Assembly (NCBI GenBank): GCA_910589195.1
Contig: CAJUTC010000022.1
Coordinates: 1-52,751 of the forward strand
Direction: 5' to 3'
DNA length: 52,751 nt
Origin: an uncultured Lachnospiraceae bacterium
Lineage (GTDB): Bacteria; Bacillota; Clostridia; Lachnospirales; Lachnospiraceae
Position numbers and translations under genes: made by a program. The notes below the pieces were generated by a model. The model searched no databases, had not been told where the DNA came from, and was given only the letters and a program-made list of their open reading frames with translations. The first letter of the stretch is position 1, and each line of letters starts with the position of its first letter. This document shows positions 9,048-17,426 of the stretch, one piece after another.

Positions 9048-9103
9048 ATCATACAGCAAAATAAATAAAGAAGGTAAAAAGGTATTAAGATCTGTATTAA
9101 GAT
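9048..9103 (-). promoter_or_regulatory. trkH promoter with tandem operator (putative KdpE box)
   Basis: On the minus strand, TATGAT (9053-9048) is a good -10, but the hexamer 17 bases upstream, TACCTT (9076-9071), is a poor -35. Directly above it two perfect copies of the 10-mer ATCTTAATAC (plus-strand GTATTAAGAT at 9082-9091 and 9094-9103) repeat with a 12-base period, about one helical turn. OmpR/PhoB-type regulators bind such direct repeats at this position. Regulation by the KdpE encoded in the same operon is inferred. Confidence 0.5.
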
Positions 9104-9140
9104 AAGATAAAGATGAAATCCAATAGCCAGACAAAGTGTA

Positions 9141-9172
9141 AGAAAGTAAAAGAGCCCATTTTACTGGGCTCT
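9141..9172 (-). terminator. terminator of the HD-hydrolase/NifX-like operon
   Basis: A perfect 8-bp stem (agagccca/tgggctct, 9151-9158 with 9165-9172) with a 6-base loop, followed on the minus strand by a T-rich TTTACTTTC. It separates the upstream minus-strand pair from the trkH promoter. Confidence 0.75.
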
Positions 9173-9185
9173 GTCAATGAGAAGG

Positions 9186-9773
9186 TTATTCGTTCAGATT
9201 TCCTTTTTTTATATGCTCCTGAATAATTTGATCGGTTACTTCAAATAAAGTTTGTGATCCTAATTTGGTTTTCTCCTGTCTGCTATATACCTGCTTTGCG
9301 CTTACCTGATGCTCTTTCCAATCGCCGCCGTTATTGCTGTTATTTAAAAGCAGAGGCTGCAAATTATCCATGGCATGCGCGAATTTTGCTTCTGCTGTCT
9401 GGTATTCTTCAAATTCATCAAACAATGCGATGAATTCCTGTTTTTGATCCTGGGGCAGGATGGAATACAGTTTCTCCTTTGCGGCATCTTCCCGGGCCTT
9501 TTGGGTTTTTAAATGTTGGGTGTCGTAAGCATACGTATCCCCTGCCTCGATCTCTACAATATCATGAATTAAGCACATAAGCATAACTTTGGTGATATCA
9601 ATTTCTTCATTGGAATATTCCCGAAGGAGATATGCCATAATTGCCATGTGCCAGGCGTGTTCCGCGTCGTTTTCGTTTCTTCCGTGCCCGGATAAATGGG
9701 TTTGCCGGAAAATGTCTTTTTCTTTATCGATTTCTAATGCGAAATCTAATTGTTTTTTTAACCGTTCATCCAT
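9186..9773 (-). CDS. HD-domain phosphohydrolase (YfbR/HDDC2-like)
   Basis: A 195-residue soluble HD-superfamily protein. The metal-binding pattern is visible as EHAWHMAIMAYLL (first His), the CLIHDIVEIEAGD block (HD pair with the following acidic residues) and a distal HAMDNLQPLL aspartate. The length and the DxxxxxD/E arrangement resemble YfbR/HDDC2 5'-deoxynucleotidases, so a nucleotide monophosphate is the likely substrate; this is family inference. The start at 9773 is chosen because GGAGG lies 6 bases upstream; a longer in-frame reading would overlap the preceding gene and adds unrelated residues. It lies 34 bases after a NifX-like gene in the same operon. Confidence 0.8.
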   Translation of the reverse strand: MDERLKKQLDFALEIDKEKDIFRQTHLSGHGRNENDAEHAWHMAIMAYLLREYSNEEIDITKVMLMCLIHDIVEIEAGDTYAYDTQHLKTQKAREDAAKEKLYSILPQDQKQEFIALFDEFEEYQTAEAKFAHAMDNLQPLLLNNSNNGGDWKEHQVSAKQVYSRQEKTKLGSQTLFEVTDQIIQEHIKKGNLNE

Positions 9774-9807
9774 GGAAACCCTCCAGCGTTTCTGAAAGCA
9801 GAATTGC

Positions 9808-10215
9808 TCAGTGCCCGTCTGCGCAAGCATGATTTGCCCCGCATCCATGACTGCCACATCCGCCTTCATGGTGGTGCTCCTCATGATGATTGCACTGGAT
9901 ATTGGAATTAAATTCCAGCTTGCCAGCTAGAAATGCTTCCACAGCCGCATCTGCGTTTCCGCTAACACCACCATAAAGCTTAATATTAGCGTCTGCCAGG
10001 GCCGCTTGTGCGCCGCCGCCGATTCCGCCGCAGATTAAGGTGTCTACCTGCAACCCGTTCAGAATTTCTGCCAGTGCGCCATGGCCGTTTCCATCAGTGC
10101 CCACAACTTCCGAATGTACTACATTACCGTTATCAATGTCATAAACCTTAAACTGTTCTGTGCGTCCGAAGTGATGAAAAATATTGCCGCCTTCATAAGT
10201 AACCGCAATTCTCAT
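9808..10215 (-). CDS. NifX/NifB-like (dinitrogenase Fe-Mo cofactor family) protein
   Basis: A 135-residue protein of the dinitrogenase iron-molybdenum cofactor superfamily (RNase H-like fold). It begins MRIAVTYEGGNIFHHFGRTEQF and has the core GGIGGGAQAAL. The last ~30 residues are unusually rich in His and Cys (HHEEHHHEGG, CGSHGCGANHAC), suggesting a metal-binding tail. In non-nitrogen-fixing anaerobes such proteins are linked to iron-sulfur or metal handling; the specific role is unknown. The start is set by AAAGGAG upstream and by a consensus promoter at 10256-10284. The HD-hydrolase gene follows. Confidence 0.82.
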   Translation of the reverse strand: MRIAVTYEGGNIFHHFGRTEQFKVYDIDNGNVVHSEVVGTDGNGHGALAEILNGLQVDTLICGGIGGGAQAALADANIKLYGGVSGNADAAVEAFLAGKLEFNSNIQCNHHEEHHHEGGCGSHGCGANHACADGH

Positions 10216-10255
10216 AATTCGTTCTCCTTTCGGTTTTAGCAATAGCCTATTAGTA

Positions 10256-10284
10256 AGTATACGGATATTTCTGGTATCTGTCAA
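10256..10284 (-). promoter_or_regulatory. sigma-A-type promoter of the NifX-like/HD operon
   Basis: On the minus strand TTGACA (10284-10279), a 17-base spacer and TATACT (10261-10256): a near-perfect vegetative promoter about 40 bases before the chosen start codon. Confidence 0.8.
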
Positions 10285-10332
10285 ATGGTTTGTTTACATA
10301 ATATGTTTTTCTATACAGTCAGCGCAGCAAGT

Positions 10333-10377
10333 AAAAAGCTGCCAGCTTCTTGATTTGATAATCAAAAAAGCGGCAGC
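10333..10377 (-). terminator. rpmB terminator
   Basis: On the minus strand a ten-pair stem with one bulged base (gctgccgctt against aagctggcagc) encloses an AT-rich loop and runs into TTTTT. It follows the rpmB stop codon. Confidence 0.7.
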
Positions 10378-10431
10378 CTGACTTTCTGAATACGAAATAT
10401 CCCAAAAGCAGATAAGTATAAAATCCTCAGA

Positions 10432-10617
10432 TTAAGCCCGTTCTACTAAACCGGAACGCAGGCAAGATGTACATACATACATCTTTTTGGAACCGCCAGT
10501 GGTCTTAACCCTTACAGATTTTATGTTAGCTTTCCACATTTTGTTGGATCTTCTATGGGAATGGCTCACAGCATTACCAAAGTGAGCGGCCTTTTCGCAG
10601 ATTGCACATTTAGCCAT
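10432..10617 (-). CDS. rpmB: 50S ribosomal protein L28
   Basis: A 61-residue ribosomal protein L28, typical in length. Sequence features are MAKCAICEKAAHFGNAVSHS at the start, the RRSNKMWKAN basic stretch and a C-terminal CTSCLRSG. The two CxxC pairs (C4/C7 and C48/C51) make it the zinc-binding form. AAAGGAGG stands 9 bases before the ATG. It is divergent from yloU-fakA, the same neighbourhood as in Bacillus. Confidence 0.97.
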   Translation of the reverse strand: MAKCAICEKAAHFGNAVSHSHRRSNKMWKANIKSVRVKTTGGSKKMYVCTSCLRSGLVERA

Positions 10618-10792
10618 GACTTTGCACCTCCTTTGATGGTACTTGGATTTTCCATATTACTACATCAAAAAATCCACAACGATCATATCTTATCAGAAAC
10701 TCTTAAAAAAAGCAAGTGAAATTTAAAAATTCATTTCTTTTTTTCGGAAAATAGTGTATACTTGTCAATATAAATCGTTAGGAGGCTATGTT

Positions 10793-11149
10793 ATGAGGGG
10801 TCGAATCAATACAAAACTGGGTGAAATCCAAATTAACGCGGATGTGATTGCGTTATATGCAGGCACCACGGCTGTAGAATGTTTTGGAATTGTGGGGATG
10901 GCTGCTGTCAGCATGAAGGATGGCCTGGTAAAGCTATTAAAGCGGGAAAGCCTGACTCATGGAATTAATGTTGATATTAAAGAGAACCATATGGCCATTG
11001 ACTTTCATGTAATCGTATCTTATGGAGTCAGTATCTGTGCGGTGGCAGATAACCTGATTGAAAATGTAAAATACAAAGTAGAAGAATTCACCGGAATGGA
11101 AGTTGACAAAATCAACATCTACGTAGAAGGTGTGAGAGTGATTGATTAA
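10793..11149 (+). CDS. yloU: Asp23/Gls24 family protein (YloU-like)
   Basis: A 118-residue Asp23/Gls24 family protein: MRGRINTKLGEIQINADVIA, then the conserved AVECFGIVGMA and a VNIYVEGV-like C-terminal strand (INIYVEGVRV). Family members are small cytosolic or membrane-associated proteins linked to envelope stress. The start at 10793 follows AGGAGG by 7 bases; the longer frame upstream lacks a site. A TATACT -10 lies at 10757 without a convincing -35. It ends 16 bases before fakA, whose ribosome binding site overlaps its stop codon, as in the Bacillus yloU-yloV pair. Confidence 0.88.
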   Translation: MRGRINTKLGEIQINADVIALYAGTTAVECFGIVGMAAVSMKDGLVKLLKRESLTHGINVDIKENHMAIDFHVIVSYGVSICAVADNLIENVKYKVEEFTGMEVDKINIYVEGVRVID

Positions 11150-11165
11150 GGAGGAAACCGGTGAT

Positions 11166-12851
11166 ATGAATACCATTGACGCAAAGCTGCTTCAAAAAGC
11201 ATTTTTGGCAGGAGCCTGCAGCCTGGAAGCAAAAAAAGAGTGGATTAATGAATTAAATGTATTTCCTGTTCCGGATGGTGACACAGGGACCAACATGACC
11301 CTTACCATTATGTCGGCGGCAAAGGAAGTGGCAGCCATTGAAAAACCTACGATGGAAGCATTGGCAAAAGCTATTTCTTCCGGCTCGTTAAGAGGCGCCA
11401 GAGGAAATTCTGGCGTGATTTTGTCCCAGTTGTTCCGAGGATTTACAAAGGAAATTAAAAATGTTCAGTCGATTGATACCGCAACCTTGGCCAGGGCATT
11501 TAACCGTGCTACGGAAACGGCTTATAAGGCGGTTATGAAGCCTAAGGAGGGAACCATTCTTACCGTAGCTAAGGGTATGTCAGATAAGGCAGCGCAGCTT
11601 TCTGAGCAGACCGATGATATTCTGGAATTTTGTAAACAAGTAGTAGAAGAGGGGGATGTGGTTCTTAGCAGGACGCCGGAGATGCTTCCCGTATTAAAAC
11701 AGGCAGGAGTAGTAGATTCTGGCGGCCAGGGCTTGATGCAGGTATTAAAGGGCTGCCTGGAAGGGCTGGCGGGAAAAGAAGTGAGCCTGCCTGTGGAAGG
11801 GGCCCACCAGACAGCTTCACCGGTTCTTTCTGCTCCGGCAGACAAGTCCCGCCTGGACACAGCAGATATTAAATTTGGGTACTGCACCGAATTTATTATC
11901 AATGCGAAACAGGAATTTACCGGCAAGGATGAGCTGGCATTTAAGGCATATTTAGAAGAACTTGGAGATTCGATTGTGGTGGTTGCTGATGAAGATGTGG
12001 TAAAGGTTCATGTACACACCAACCATCCCGGTTTGGTCTTTGAAAAGGCGCTTACCTTTGGCTCACTGTCCAGAATGAAAGTTGACAATATGCGGGAGGA
12101 ACATCAGGAACGCCTGATTAAAGACGCGGAGGTAATGGCCGCACGCCAAAAAGAGGAGGCGGCACAGAACCTGTTTAAGGAAGAACCAAAAAAACCCTTC
12201 GGCTTTATTGCCGTATCGGTAGGAGAGGGATTAAGTGAAATTTTTAAAGGAATTGGAGCCGATTACTTAATCGAAGGCGGACAGACTATGAACCCCAGCA
12301 CAGAGGATATTTTAAATGCGGTTGAACAGGTAAAAGCAGAAACCATATTTGTCCTTCCTAATAATAAAAATATTATTTTGGCAGCCGAACAGGCTATGCA
12401 TTTAGTTGAAAATAAAAGGATTATCGTAGTGCCTTCTACTACGGTGCCTCAGGGGATTACTGCTTTAATTAATTTTATGCCCGATTTAACAGCGGAAGAA
12501 AATTTGGAAAATATGAAATCAGAAATGGGGCGGGTGAAAACCGGGCAGATTACCTATGCTGTGCGCACCACAAATATTGATGGCATGGATATTAACGAAG
12601 GCGATATTATGGCGCTTGGAGATAAAGGAATGCTGGCGGTAGAAAAAACCATTCCGTCTGCTGTTATGAAAGCATTAGAAGCTATGATTGATGAGGAATC
12701 GGAATTGGTGACCCTTTACTATGGTACAGAGGTATCCCAAGAAGCGGCAAATGAGCTGCTGGATCAGGCGGCGCAGCAGTTTCCGGATGTGGAGATCGAG
12801 CTTCAGAATGGCGGGCAGCCGGTATATTATTATATGATTTCCGTAGAATAG
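11166..12851 (+). CDS. fakA: fatty acid kinase ATP-binding subunit FakA (DAK2/YloV)
   Basis: A 561-residue kinase. The N-terminal DhaL-like domain (about 1-200) has NVFPVPDGDTGTNM with the metal-binding aspartates D37 and D39, and SLRGARGNSGVILSQ. A middle domain follows, then a C-terminal DegV-like fold (about 340-561). FakA phosphorylates fatty acids carried by a FakB (DegV) partner to acyl phosphates, which enter phospholipid synthesis; no FakB gene is in the window. The start is chosen for AGGAGG ten bases upstream and because the preceding codons belong to the yloU tail. recG follows after 14 bases. Confidence 0.93.
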   Translation: MNTIDAKLLQKAFLAGACSLEAKKEWINELNVFPVPDGDTGTNMTLTIMSAAKEVAAIEKPTMEALAKAISSGSLRGARGNSGVILSQLFRGFTKEIKNVQSIDTATLARAFNRATETAYKAVMKPKEGTILTVAKGMSDKAAQLSEQTDDILEFCKQVVEEGDVVLSRTPEMLPVLKQAGVVDSGGQGLMQVLKGCLEGLAGKEVSLPVEGAHQTASPVLSAPADKSRLDTADIKFGYCTEFIINAKQEFTGKDELAFKAYLEELGDSIVVVADEDVVKVHVHTNHPGLVFEKALTFGSLSRMKVDNMREEHQERLIKDAEVMAARQKEEAAQNLFKEEPKKPFGFIAVSVGEGLSEIFKGIGADYLIEGGQTMNPSTEDILNAVEQVKAETIFVLPNNKNIILAAEQAMHLVENKRIIVVPSTTVPQGITALINFMPDLTAEENLENMKSEMGRVKTGQITYAVRTTNIDGMDINEGDIMALGDKGMLAVEKTIPSAVMKALEAMIDEESELVTLYYGTEVSQEAANELLDQAAQQFPDVEIELQNGGQPVYYYMISVE

Positions 12852-12865
12852 CAAGGATTAAAACG

Positions 12866-14929
12866 ATGATGAACGGACAGCCGATTGAGGAATTAAAAGG
12901 AATTGGAGTAAAGACAGGGAAACTGTTTCAAAAGCTTGGAATTGAAACCGTGACGGATCTGCTGCAGTATTATCCAAGGAACTATGATGCCTTTCACGCT
13001 CCGGTTTCTATCGGCCAATTAAACCAGCAGTCAGTAGGCGCGGTATCTGGCGTTTTAATGAAACCAGCCGAATTGATTCGGCATAACGGGATGCAGCTTG
13101 TTACAGCACAGCTTAAGGATTTAACCGGAACTTTGCAGCTATCCTGGTATCATATGCCATATATTCGTTCCAACTTAAAAACAGGAGTTCCATATATTTT
13201 CCGGGGGCGGGTGGCGCGAAAGCATGGCCGGCTTACTATGGAACAGCCTGAAATTTATACATGGGAAGAATTTGAAACCTTGTCTGCTTCTCTGCAGCCT
13301 ATTTATGGGCAGACAAAAGGGCTTGGCAACAAAACCATAGCAAAGGCCGTATCCCAGGCTCTTAAGGTAAGCAAATTAGAGCGGGAATACCTGCCAGAGG
13401 AGATTCGGAAACGGCACCAGCTTTCGGAATATAATTTTGCCGTTGCGCATATCCACTACCCAAAAGATGAAAACCAGCTTCTATTTGCCAGGAAGCGTCT
13501 GGTTTTCGATGAATTTTTTCTGTTCCTTATGGGTCTTGGGAGGCTGAAAGAAAAAAGAGGGGATCAGAAGTCACTGTTTTCTATGGTTGCCTGCCAGGAG
13601 GCAGAGAAACTGAAAACTTCCCTTCCTTACCGGCTGACTGATGCCCAAGAGCGGACATGGGCAGAAGTAAAGGCGGATATGCAGGAAGGCTCTGCTATGA
13701 ACCGGCTAATCCAGGGGGATGTGGGCTCCGGAAAAACCATAATTGCGATTTTAGCCCTGGTTTTGGCAGCGGAAAACGGATATCAGGGAGCACTGATGGC
13801 TCCTACAGAGGTTTTGGCAAAGCAGCATTATGAAGGGATGGTTTCGCTGTTTCGCGAGCGTAAAATTTCGAAAATTCCGATTTTAGTAACTGGTTCTATG
13901 ACCGCAAAGGAAAAACGTCTGGCCTACGAAGCCATTGAAAATCACAAAGCTGATATTATCATCGGTACCCATGCTTTGATTCAGGAAAAAATTCGCTATG
14001 ATAAGTTAGCCCTGGTAATTACCGATGAACAGCACCGGTTTGGTGTGGGCCAAAGGGAAGCGCTGGGGGGAAAAAGCAGCGGCAGTGTGCCTCACGTTTT
14101 AGTAATGAGCGCTACCCCCATTCCCCGTACCCTTGCGATTATTTTATATGGGGATTTGGACATTTCGGTAATTGATCAGCTTCCGGCTAACCGCCTTCCC
14201 ATTAAAAATTGCGTAGTAGGAATCGACTATCGGAAACGGGCATATGATTTTATTGCAAAGCAGGTAGCTGGCGGACGGCAAGCATATGTGATCTGCCCCA
14301 TGGTGGAAGAAAGTGAAATGATTGAAGCGGAGAATGTGCTGGATTATACAAAGCTTTTGAAAAAGGAGCTGCCCTCCGGAATACAGGTAGAATATCTTCA
14401 TGGAAAGATGAAAGGAAAAGAAAAGAACCAGGTTATGGAGCGTTTTGCCCAGGGAGAAATTCAGGTGTTGGTTTCGACTACAGTGATTGAAGTAGGGGTA
14501 AATGTTCCCAATGCTACTGTAATCATGATTGAAAACGCGGAACGTTTTGGACTGGCTCAGCTCCATCAGCTTCGTGGCCGTGTGGGGCGTGGGAAATACC
14601 AATCCTACTGTATTATGGTAAATGGATCCGAAGATGAGGACACCAGCAAACGCCTGGAAATCCTGAATCACTCCAATGATGGATTTTACATTGCTTCAGA
14701 GGATTTAAAACTAAGAGGCCCGGGAGATATTTTCGGAATCCGCCAAAGCGGAGAATTAGAATTTAAGCTGGCAGATATTTTTACGGATGCTAATCTTTTG
14801 AAAATAGCTTCCCAGGAAGCCAAGCAGCTTTTGGACCAAGATCCGGAGCTGGAAATGGAAGCGCATAAGGAATTAAAGAAGCGGATGGAAGAATATCTGC
14901 AAAGCCGTTATGATAAGCTGAATCTGTAA
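12866..14929 (+). CDS. recG: ATP-dependent DNA helicase RecG
   Basis: A 687-residue RecG, of normal length. It has the N-terminal wedge/OB domain (GIGVKTGKLFQKLGI to about 150) and the SF2 motor with Walker A GDVGSGKT (284-291), DEQH box, SATPIPRTLA (motif III), STTVIEVGVNVPNAT and the QLRGRVGRG motif VI, then the C-terminal TRG region ELKLRGPGDIFG-like (SEDLKLRGPGDIF). RecG remodels stalled replication forks and Holliday junctions. AAGGA precedes the ATG. The fakA-recG order is common in Firmicutes, where serine dehydratase genes can lie between; they are absent here. Confidence 0.97.
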   Translation: MMNGQPIEELKGIGVKTGKLFQKLGIETVTDLLQYYPRNYDAFHAPVSIGQLNQQSVGAVSGVLMKPAELIRHNGMQLVTAQLKDLTGTLQLSWYHMPYIRSNLKTGVPYIFRGRVARKHGRLTMEQPEIYTWEEFETLSASLQPIYGQTKGLGNKTIAKAVSQALKVSKLEREYLPEEIRKRHQLSEYNFAVAHIHYPKDENQLLFARKRLVFDEFFLFLMGLGRLKEKRGDQKSLFSMVACQEAEKLKTSLPYRLTDAQERTWAEVKADMQEGSAMNRLIQGDVGSGKTIIAILALVLAAENGYQGALMAPTEVLAKQHYEGMVSLFRERKISKIPILVTGSMTAKEKRLAYEAIENHKADIIIGTHALIQEKIRYDKLALVITDEQHRFGVGQREALGGKSSGSVPHVLVMSATPIPRTLAIILYGDLDISVIDQLPANRLPIKNCVVGIDYRKRAYDFIAKQVAGGRQAYVICPMVEESEMIEAENVLDYTKLLKKELPSGIQVEYLHGKMKGKEKNQVMERFAQGEIQVLVSTTVIEVGVNVPNATVIMIENAERFGLAQLHQLRGRVGRGKYQSYCIMVNGSEDEDTSKRLEILNHSNDGFYIASEDLKLRGPGDIFGIRQSGELEFKLADIFTDANLLKIASQEAKQLLDQDPELEMEAHKELKKRMEEYLQSRYDKLNL

Positions 14930-15021
14930 CGCTGTATCGGTATGTTTGACTCCCTCTGTTTCGTGCAAAGGAGTTTCGCAATCACCTGAATCCTATTAAT
15001 AATAAAGATGGAGGAGTATGG

Positions 15022-15540
15022 ATGAATCCAACAATTGAAACGATTTTAAAAAGAAGAAGTACCCGAAGCTTTGCCAGGAAACCGTTAAAGGAGGCGGATC
15101 TTCAGACCATTGTAGACTGCGCGCTTCATGCTCCTAGTGGAATGGGGCGTCAGACATGGAAGTTTACTGTGGTAGAAAATCGGGACAAAATCCGAAAATT
15201 AGCAAAAGCTGTGGGAAAGGAATTAGGGAGGGAAGGATATGACATGTATGATCCGGAAGTCTTAATTATCCCTTCTAATTTAAAAGACAGCCCATTTGGA
15301 ATAGAAGATAACGCATGTGCCATGGAGAATATCTATTTGGCGGCTGAGGCATTAGAGATTGGCTGTGTCTGGATCAATCAGCTAAGGACCATCTGCCAGG
15401 TACCCCAAATCCGGGCAATCTTAGAAGAACTGCATATTCCAGGGGATCATGTGGTTTATGGCCTGGCTGCCCTAGGGTATCGGGATGATACGCCTGTACT
15501 GCCCAAAGAGCGAATTGGGCAGGTAGAATATATCAGATAG
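15022..15540 (+). CDS. nitroreductase family protein
   Basis: A 172-residue FMN-dependent nitroreductase-fold oxidoreductase. The N-terminal RRSTRSFARKPL is the typical FMN phosphate-binding arginine block, followed by APSGMGRQTWKF, ACAMENIYLAAEALEIGCVWI and a C-terminal GLAALGYR. The substrate is unknown; such enzymes reduce nitro compounds or quinones with NAD(P)H. GATGGAGG stands before the ATG. It follows recG after 92 bases without an obvious own promoter and is closed by a terminator at 15590-15633. Confidence 0.88.
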   Translation: MNPTIETILKRRSTRSFARKPLKEADLQTIVDCALHAPSGMGRQTWKFTVVENRDKIRKLAKAVGKELGREGYDMYDPEVLIIPSNLKDSPFGIEDNACAMENIYLAAEALEIGCVWINQLRTICQVPQIRAILEELHIPGDHVVYGLAALGYRDDTPVLPKERIGQVEYIR

Positions 15541-15589
15541 GCTTCCAAATGTTATTTCAGACATGGAAAACAGAAACAGACATGAAAAA

Positions 15590-15633
15590 CCGCCAAGGCA
15601 GTGTAGGAATAATCTGTCCTGGCGGCTTTTTTT
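15590..15633 (+). terminator. terminator after nitroreductase gene
   Basis: Stem ccgccaagg/cctggcgg (8 pairs, one bulged A) with a 19-base loop, then CTTTTTTT. It closes the yloU-fakA-recG-nitroreductase run. Confidence 0.8.
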
Positions 15634-15682
15634 CATCGTGATATTGGCTGCCGCAAAAAATGGGAAAGGCAGCGCCGTTTTA

Positions 15683-16798
15683 TTATGAATTGAAAAATTG
15701 ATCGGTAGAAGCTTCCTTGATAGCTGGATTATATTTTATGTCTAAGAATCCGTTGTAGTTTTTATTATACATTTTCTCCAGCTCGGATGTATAACCCACT
15801 ACCATCTGAGGCTGTTCTGCCGCATAAATTTTTAATATTTCCTGTGTGTCTTTCTCGGATAAGGAGATATGGTATAATTTTTTCGCTGTGGTATACAGAC
15901 GCATTTCACTTACGCTGTTCCGTCCGGTTCTGCTGTAATAATATCCCCAAATCAAATCTTTATTTGCAAGGATCTTTGCCTTGGCGCCGTCCATGTAGAT
16001 GGTCCATTTCTGTCCAACCCATACATTTTTCGCAATCACACGTGCCTGGTTAAAGTCTGCTTCGATAGCGGCCATAGATGTGGTATTGTCTTTTTGCAAA
16101 TACTGATGGATATTTTTTATGTATGCGTTGCTGAACAGACCTAATAGGCTTAAAATAGCAAAAAGCAGAAGGGCGACCGCGCCAGCGTTAACAGCCCAAA
16201 ACAAGGGGGCATTCAAACCGCCGATATTTTTGGTATCCAGCTCATAAAAATAAAATTTGTCATATTCCCCTTCTGTAACTTCCAGCTCCGTCATAGCGCT
16301 TCTAAAATACTGCTCCATCTGGGAATCCATTTTTGTCCAGGTTCCGGTAACGGTAATGGGATCAGGAGGCGCTACTGTTCCGGTTTCATCACTCCAGTAC
16401 TCAAAGGCTTGATCCATTTTTAAATTCATGCTGCTTTGTTTGCTTTTATCCAGGTAAATGCTGTAGAAGTACCAGGTAGAAGTATCGGCCTCATAATTAT
16501 CAACCGATTGGAAGGCTACATAGCTGTAACCATTTGTACTTGTTGTTTTTCCGCCGTATTTCCTGGTTGTAGTAGTGGTGTGTTCCACGTAGTCGTACAG
16601 GAAATACTCTGCGTCAATGGTTACATACGTTCCTTCGTATGCATCTGGATTTGCTGTGATGTCCAGTTTTGTAGGACCGGTAATCACATCAAATATGGCA
16701 AATTTTGAAATGGCCAACAGCGCGACTACAGCAATGACAGACAATATGACCCGAATTATATTCGATTTTCTGGATTTTTTTCTGAGTGTTTCTAACAT
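15683..16798 (-). CDS. two-TM membrane protein of unknown function (DUF6709-like)
   Basis: 371 residues: a basic N-terminus, TM helix at about 14-38, a Thr/Tyr-rich extracytoplasmic domain (about 40-195, with a TTTTTRKYGG loop), a second TM helix at about 197-222 and a cytoplasmic C-terminal domain. No catalytic motif is recognised. The layout resembles proteins annotated DUF6709 in Clostridia, an assignment from memory. The C-terminal part has a ANKDLIWGYYY strand pattern typical of small PH-like membrane-adjacent domains. GGGGGAG precedes the ATG. The gene stands alone. It shares its topology with the unknown gene inside the his operon (34446-35450). Confidence 0.65.
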   Translation of the reverse strand: MLETLRKKSRKSNIIRVILSVIAVVALLAISKFAIFDVITGPTKLDITANPDAYEGTYVTIDAEYFLYDYVEHTTTTTRKYGGKTTSTNGYSYVAFQSVDNYEADTSTWYFYSIYLDKSKQSSMNLKMDQAFEYWSDETGTVAPPDPITVTGTWTKMDSQMEQYFRSAMTELEVTEGEYDKFYFYELDTKNIGGLNAPLFWAVNAGAVALLLFAILSLLGLFSNAYIKNIHQYLQKDNTTSMAAIEADFNQARVIAKNVWVGQKWTIYMDGAKAKILANKDLIWGYYYSRTGRNSVSEMRLYTTAKKLYHISLSEKDTQEILKIYAAEQPQMVVGYTSELEKMYNKNYNGFLDIKYNPAIKEASTDQFFNS

Positions 16799-16982
16799 GT
16801 TCTTCTCCCCCTTTTCATGATCAATTTGGTTTCATATTTTAATGCTGCCTATATAATATACTATAATTTTTCCATTTCGTCTATAGGATTTTTGACGATA
16901 TTAAGCGAATTTGTAAATGGAAAGGCGGCGGAGCGGAATCATTTTCTTGTGAAATTGGGGATAATTGGTTTGTTTGGAAGGC

Positions 16983-17039
16983 AAAAAAGAACTGCTGCAG
17001 TATGATGGTATCTGGACAGATATCTATACTGCAGCAGTT
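16983..17039 (-). terminator. SASP gene terminator, very long hairpin
   Basis: A perfect 14-bp stem (aactgctgcagtat/atactgcagcagtt; 16990-17003 with 17026-17039) is extended by a 7-bp inner stem with one wobble around a GGAC loop, and is followed on the minus strand by TTTTTT. The rest of the 343-base gap (16799-17141) shows no gene. Confidence 0.8.
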
Positions 17040-17141
17040 CTGATTTCGCTGCCCTTTTTGTTATTTGCCTCACCCCTCACTTACTGAAAGGCGAAACAAA
17101 TGGTCAGGGATGGAAATCGTTTTGGCTGGGAAAGAAATGCT

Positions 17142-17351
17142 TTACTTTCCGGCCATCTGGCGTTCCTGGGCTTCAATCATCTTCTTAACCATATAACCGC
17201 CTACAGAACCATTCTGTGCAGAGGTTAAGTTTCCGTTGTAGCCGTTGCTTAACGGTACGCCAATTTCGTTTGCTACTTCCATTTTCAGACGATCCATTGC
17301 CTCTTTTGCTTCAGGTACATTTGTTTTGTTGCTAGAAGAATTGCTTGCCAT
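17142..17351 (-). CDS. alpha/beta-type small acid-soluble spore protein
   Basis: A 69-residue SASP. After an N-terminal MASNSSSNKTNVPEAKEAM come the two family blocks: MEVANEIGVPL, containing the GPR protease cleavage region, and NGSVGGYMVKKMIEAQERQM. These proteins coat DNA in the spore core and protect it from UV and heat. The start is set by AAAGGAGG about 10 bases upstream; a longer frame adds a basic stretch and has no site. A sigma-G-like promoter lies upstream, which fits forespore expression. This is direct evidence that the organism belongs to a spore-forming lineage. Confidence 0.93.
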   Translation of the reverse strand: MASNSSSNKTNVPEAKEAMDRLKMEVANEIGVPLSNGYNGNLTSAQNGSVGGYMVKKMIEAQERQMAGK

Positions 17352-17426
17352 AATAATATGCCTCCTTTTCTTCATTGCCCGCATCCAGTTTGTTTTTTTG
17401 ACGCGGTTTGTTTTTTGCTACACTCA

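Noticed and set aside
9015..9185. A c-di-AMP (ydaO-type) riboswitch before trkH
   Set aside because: The gap between the upstream terminator and trkH is about 130 bases with a promoter and operator in it, leaving only about 30 bases of leader, too short for that riboswitch.
14144..14671. A 175-codon minus-strand frame inside recG
   Set aside because: recG is intact and conserved on the plus strand; the minus frame has no binding site and no recognisable protein.
14930..15021. A terminator between recG and the nitroreductase gene
   Set aside because: Only a short actcc/ggagt pairing exists, with no U-run; the T-rich terminator is found after the nitroreductase instead.
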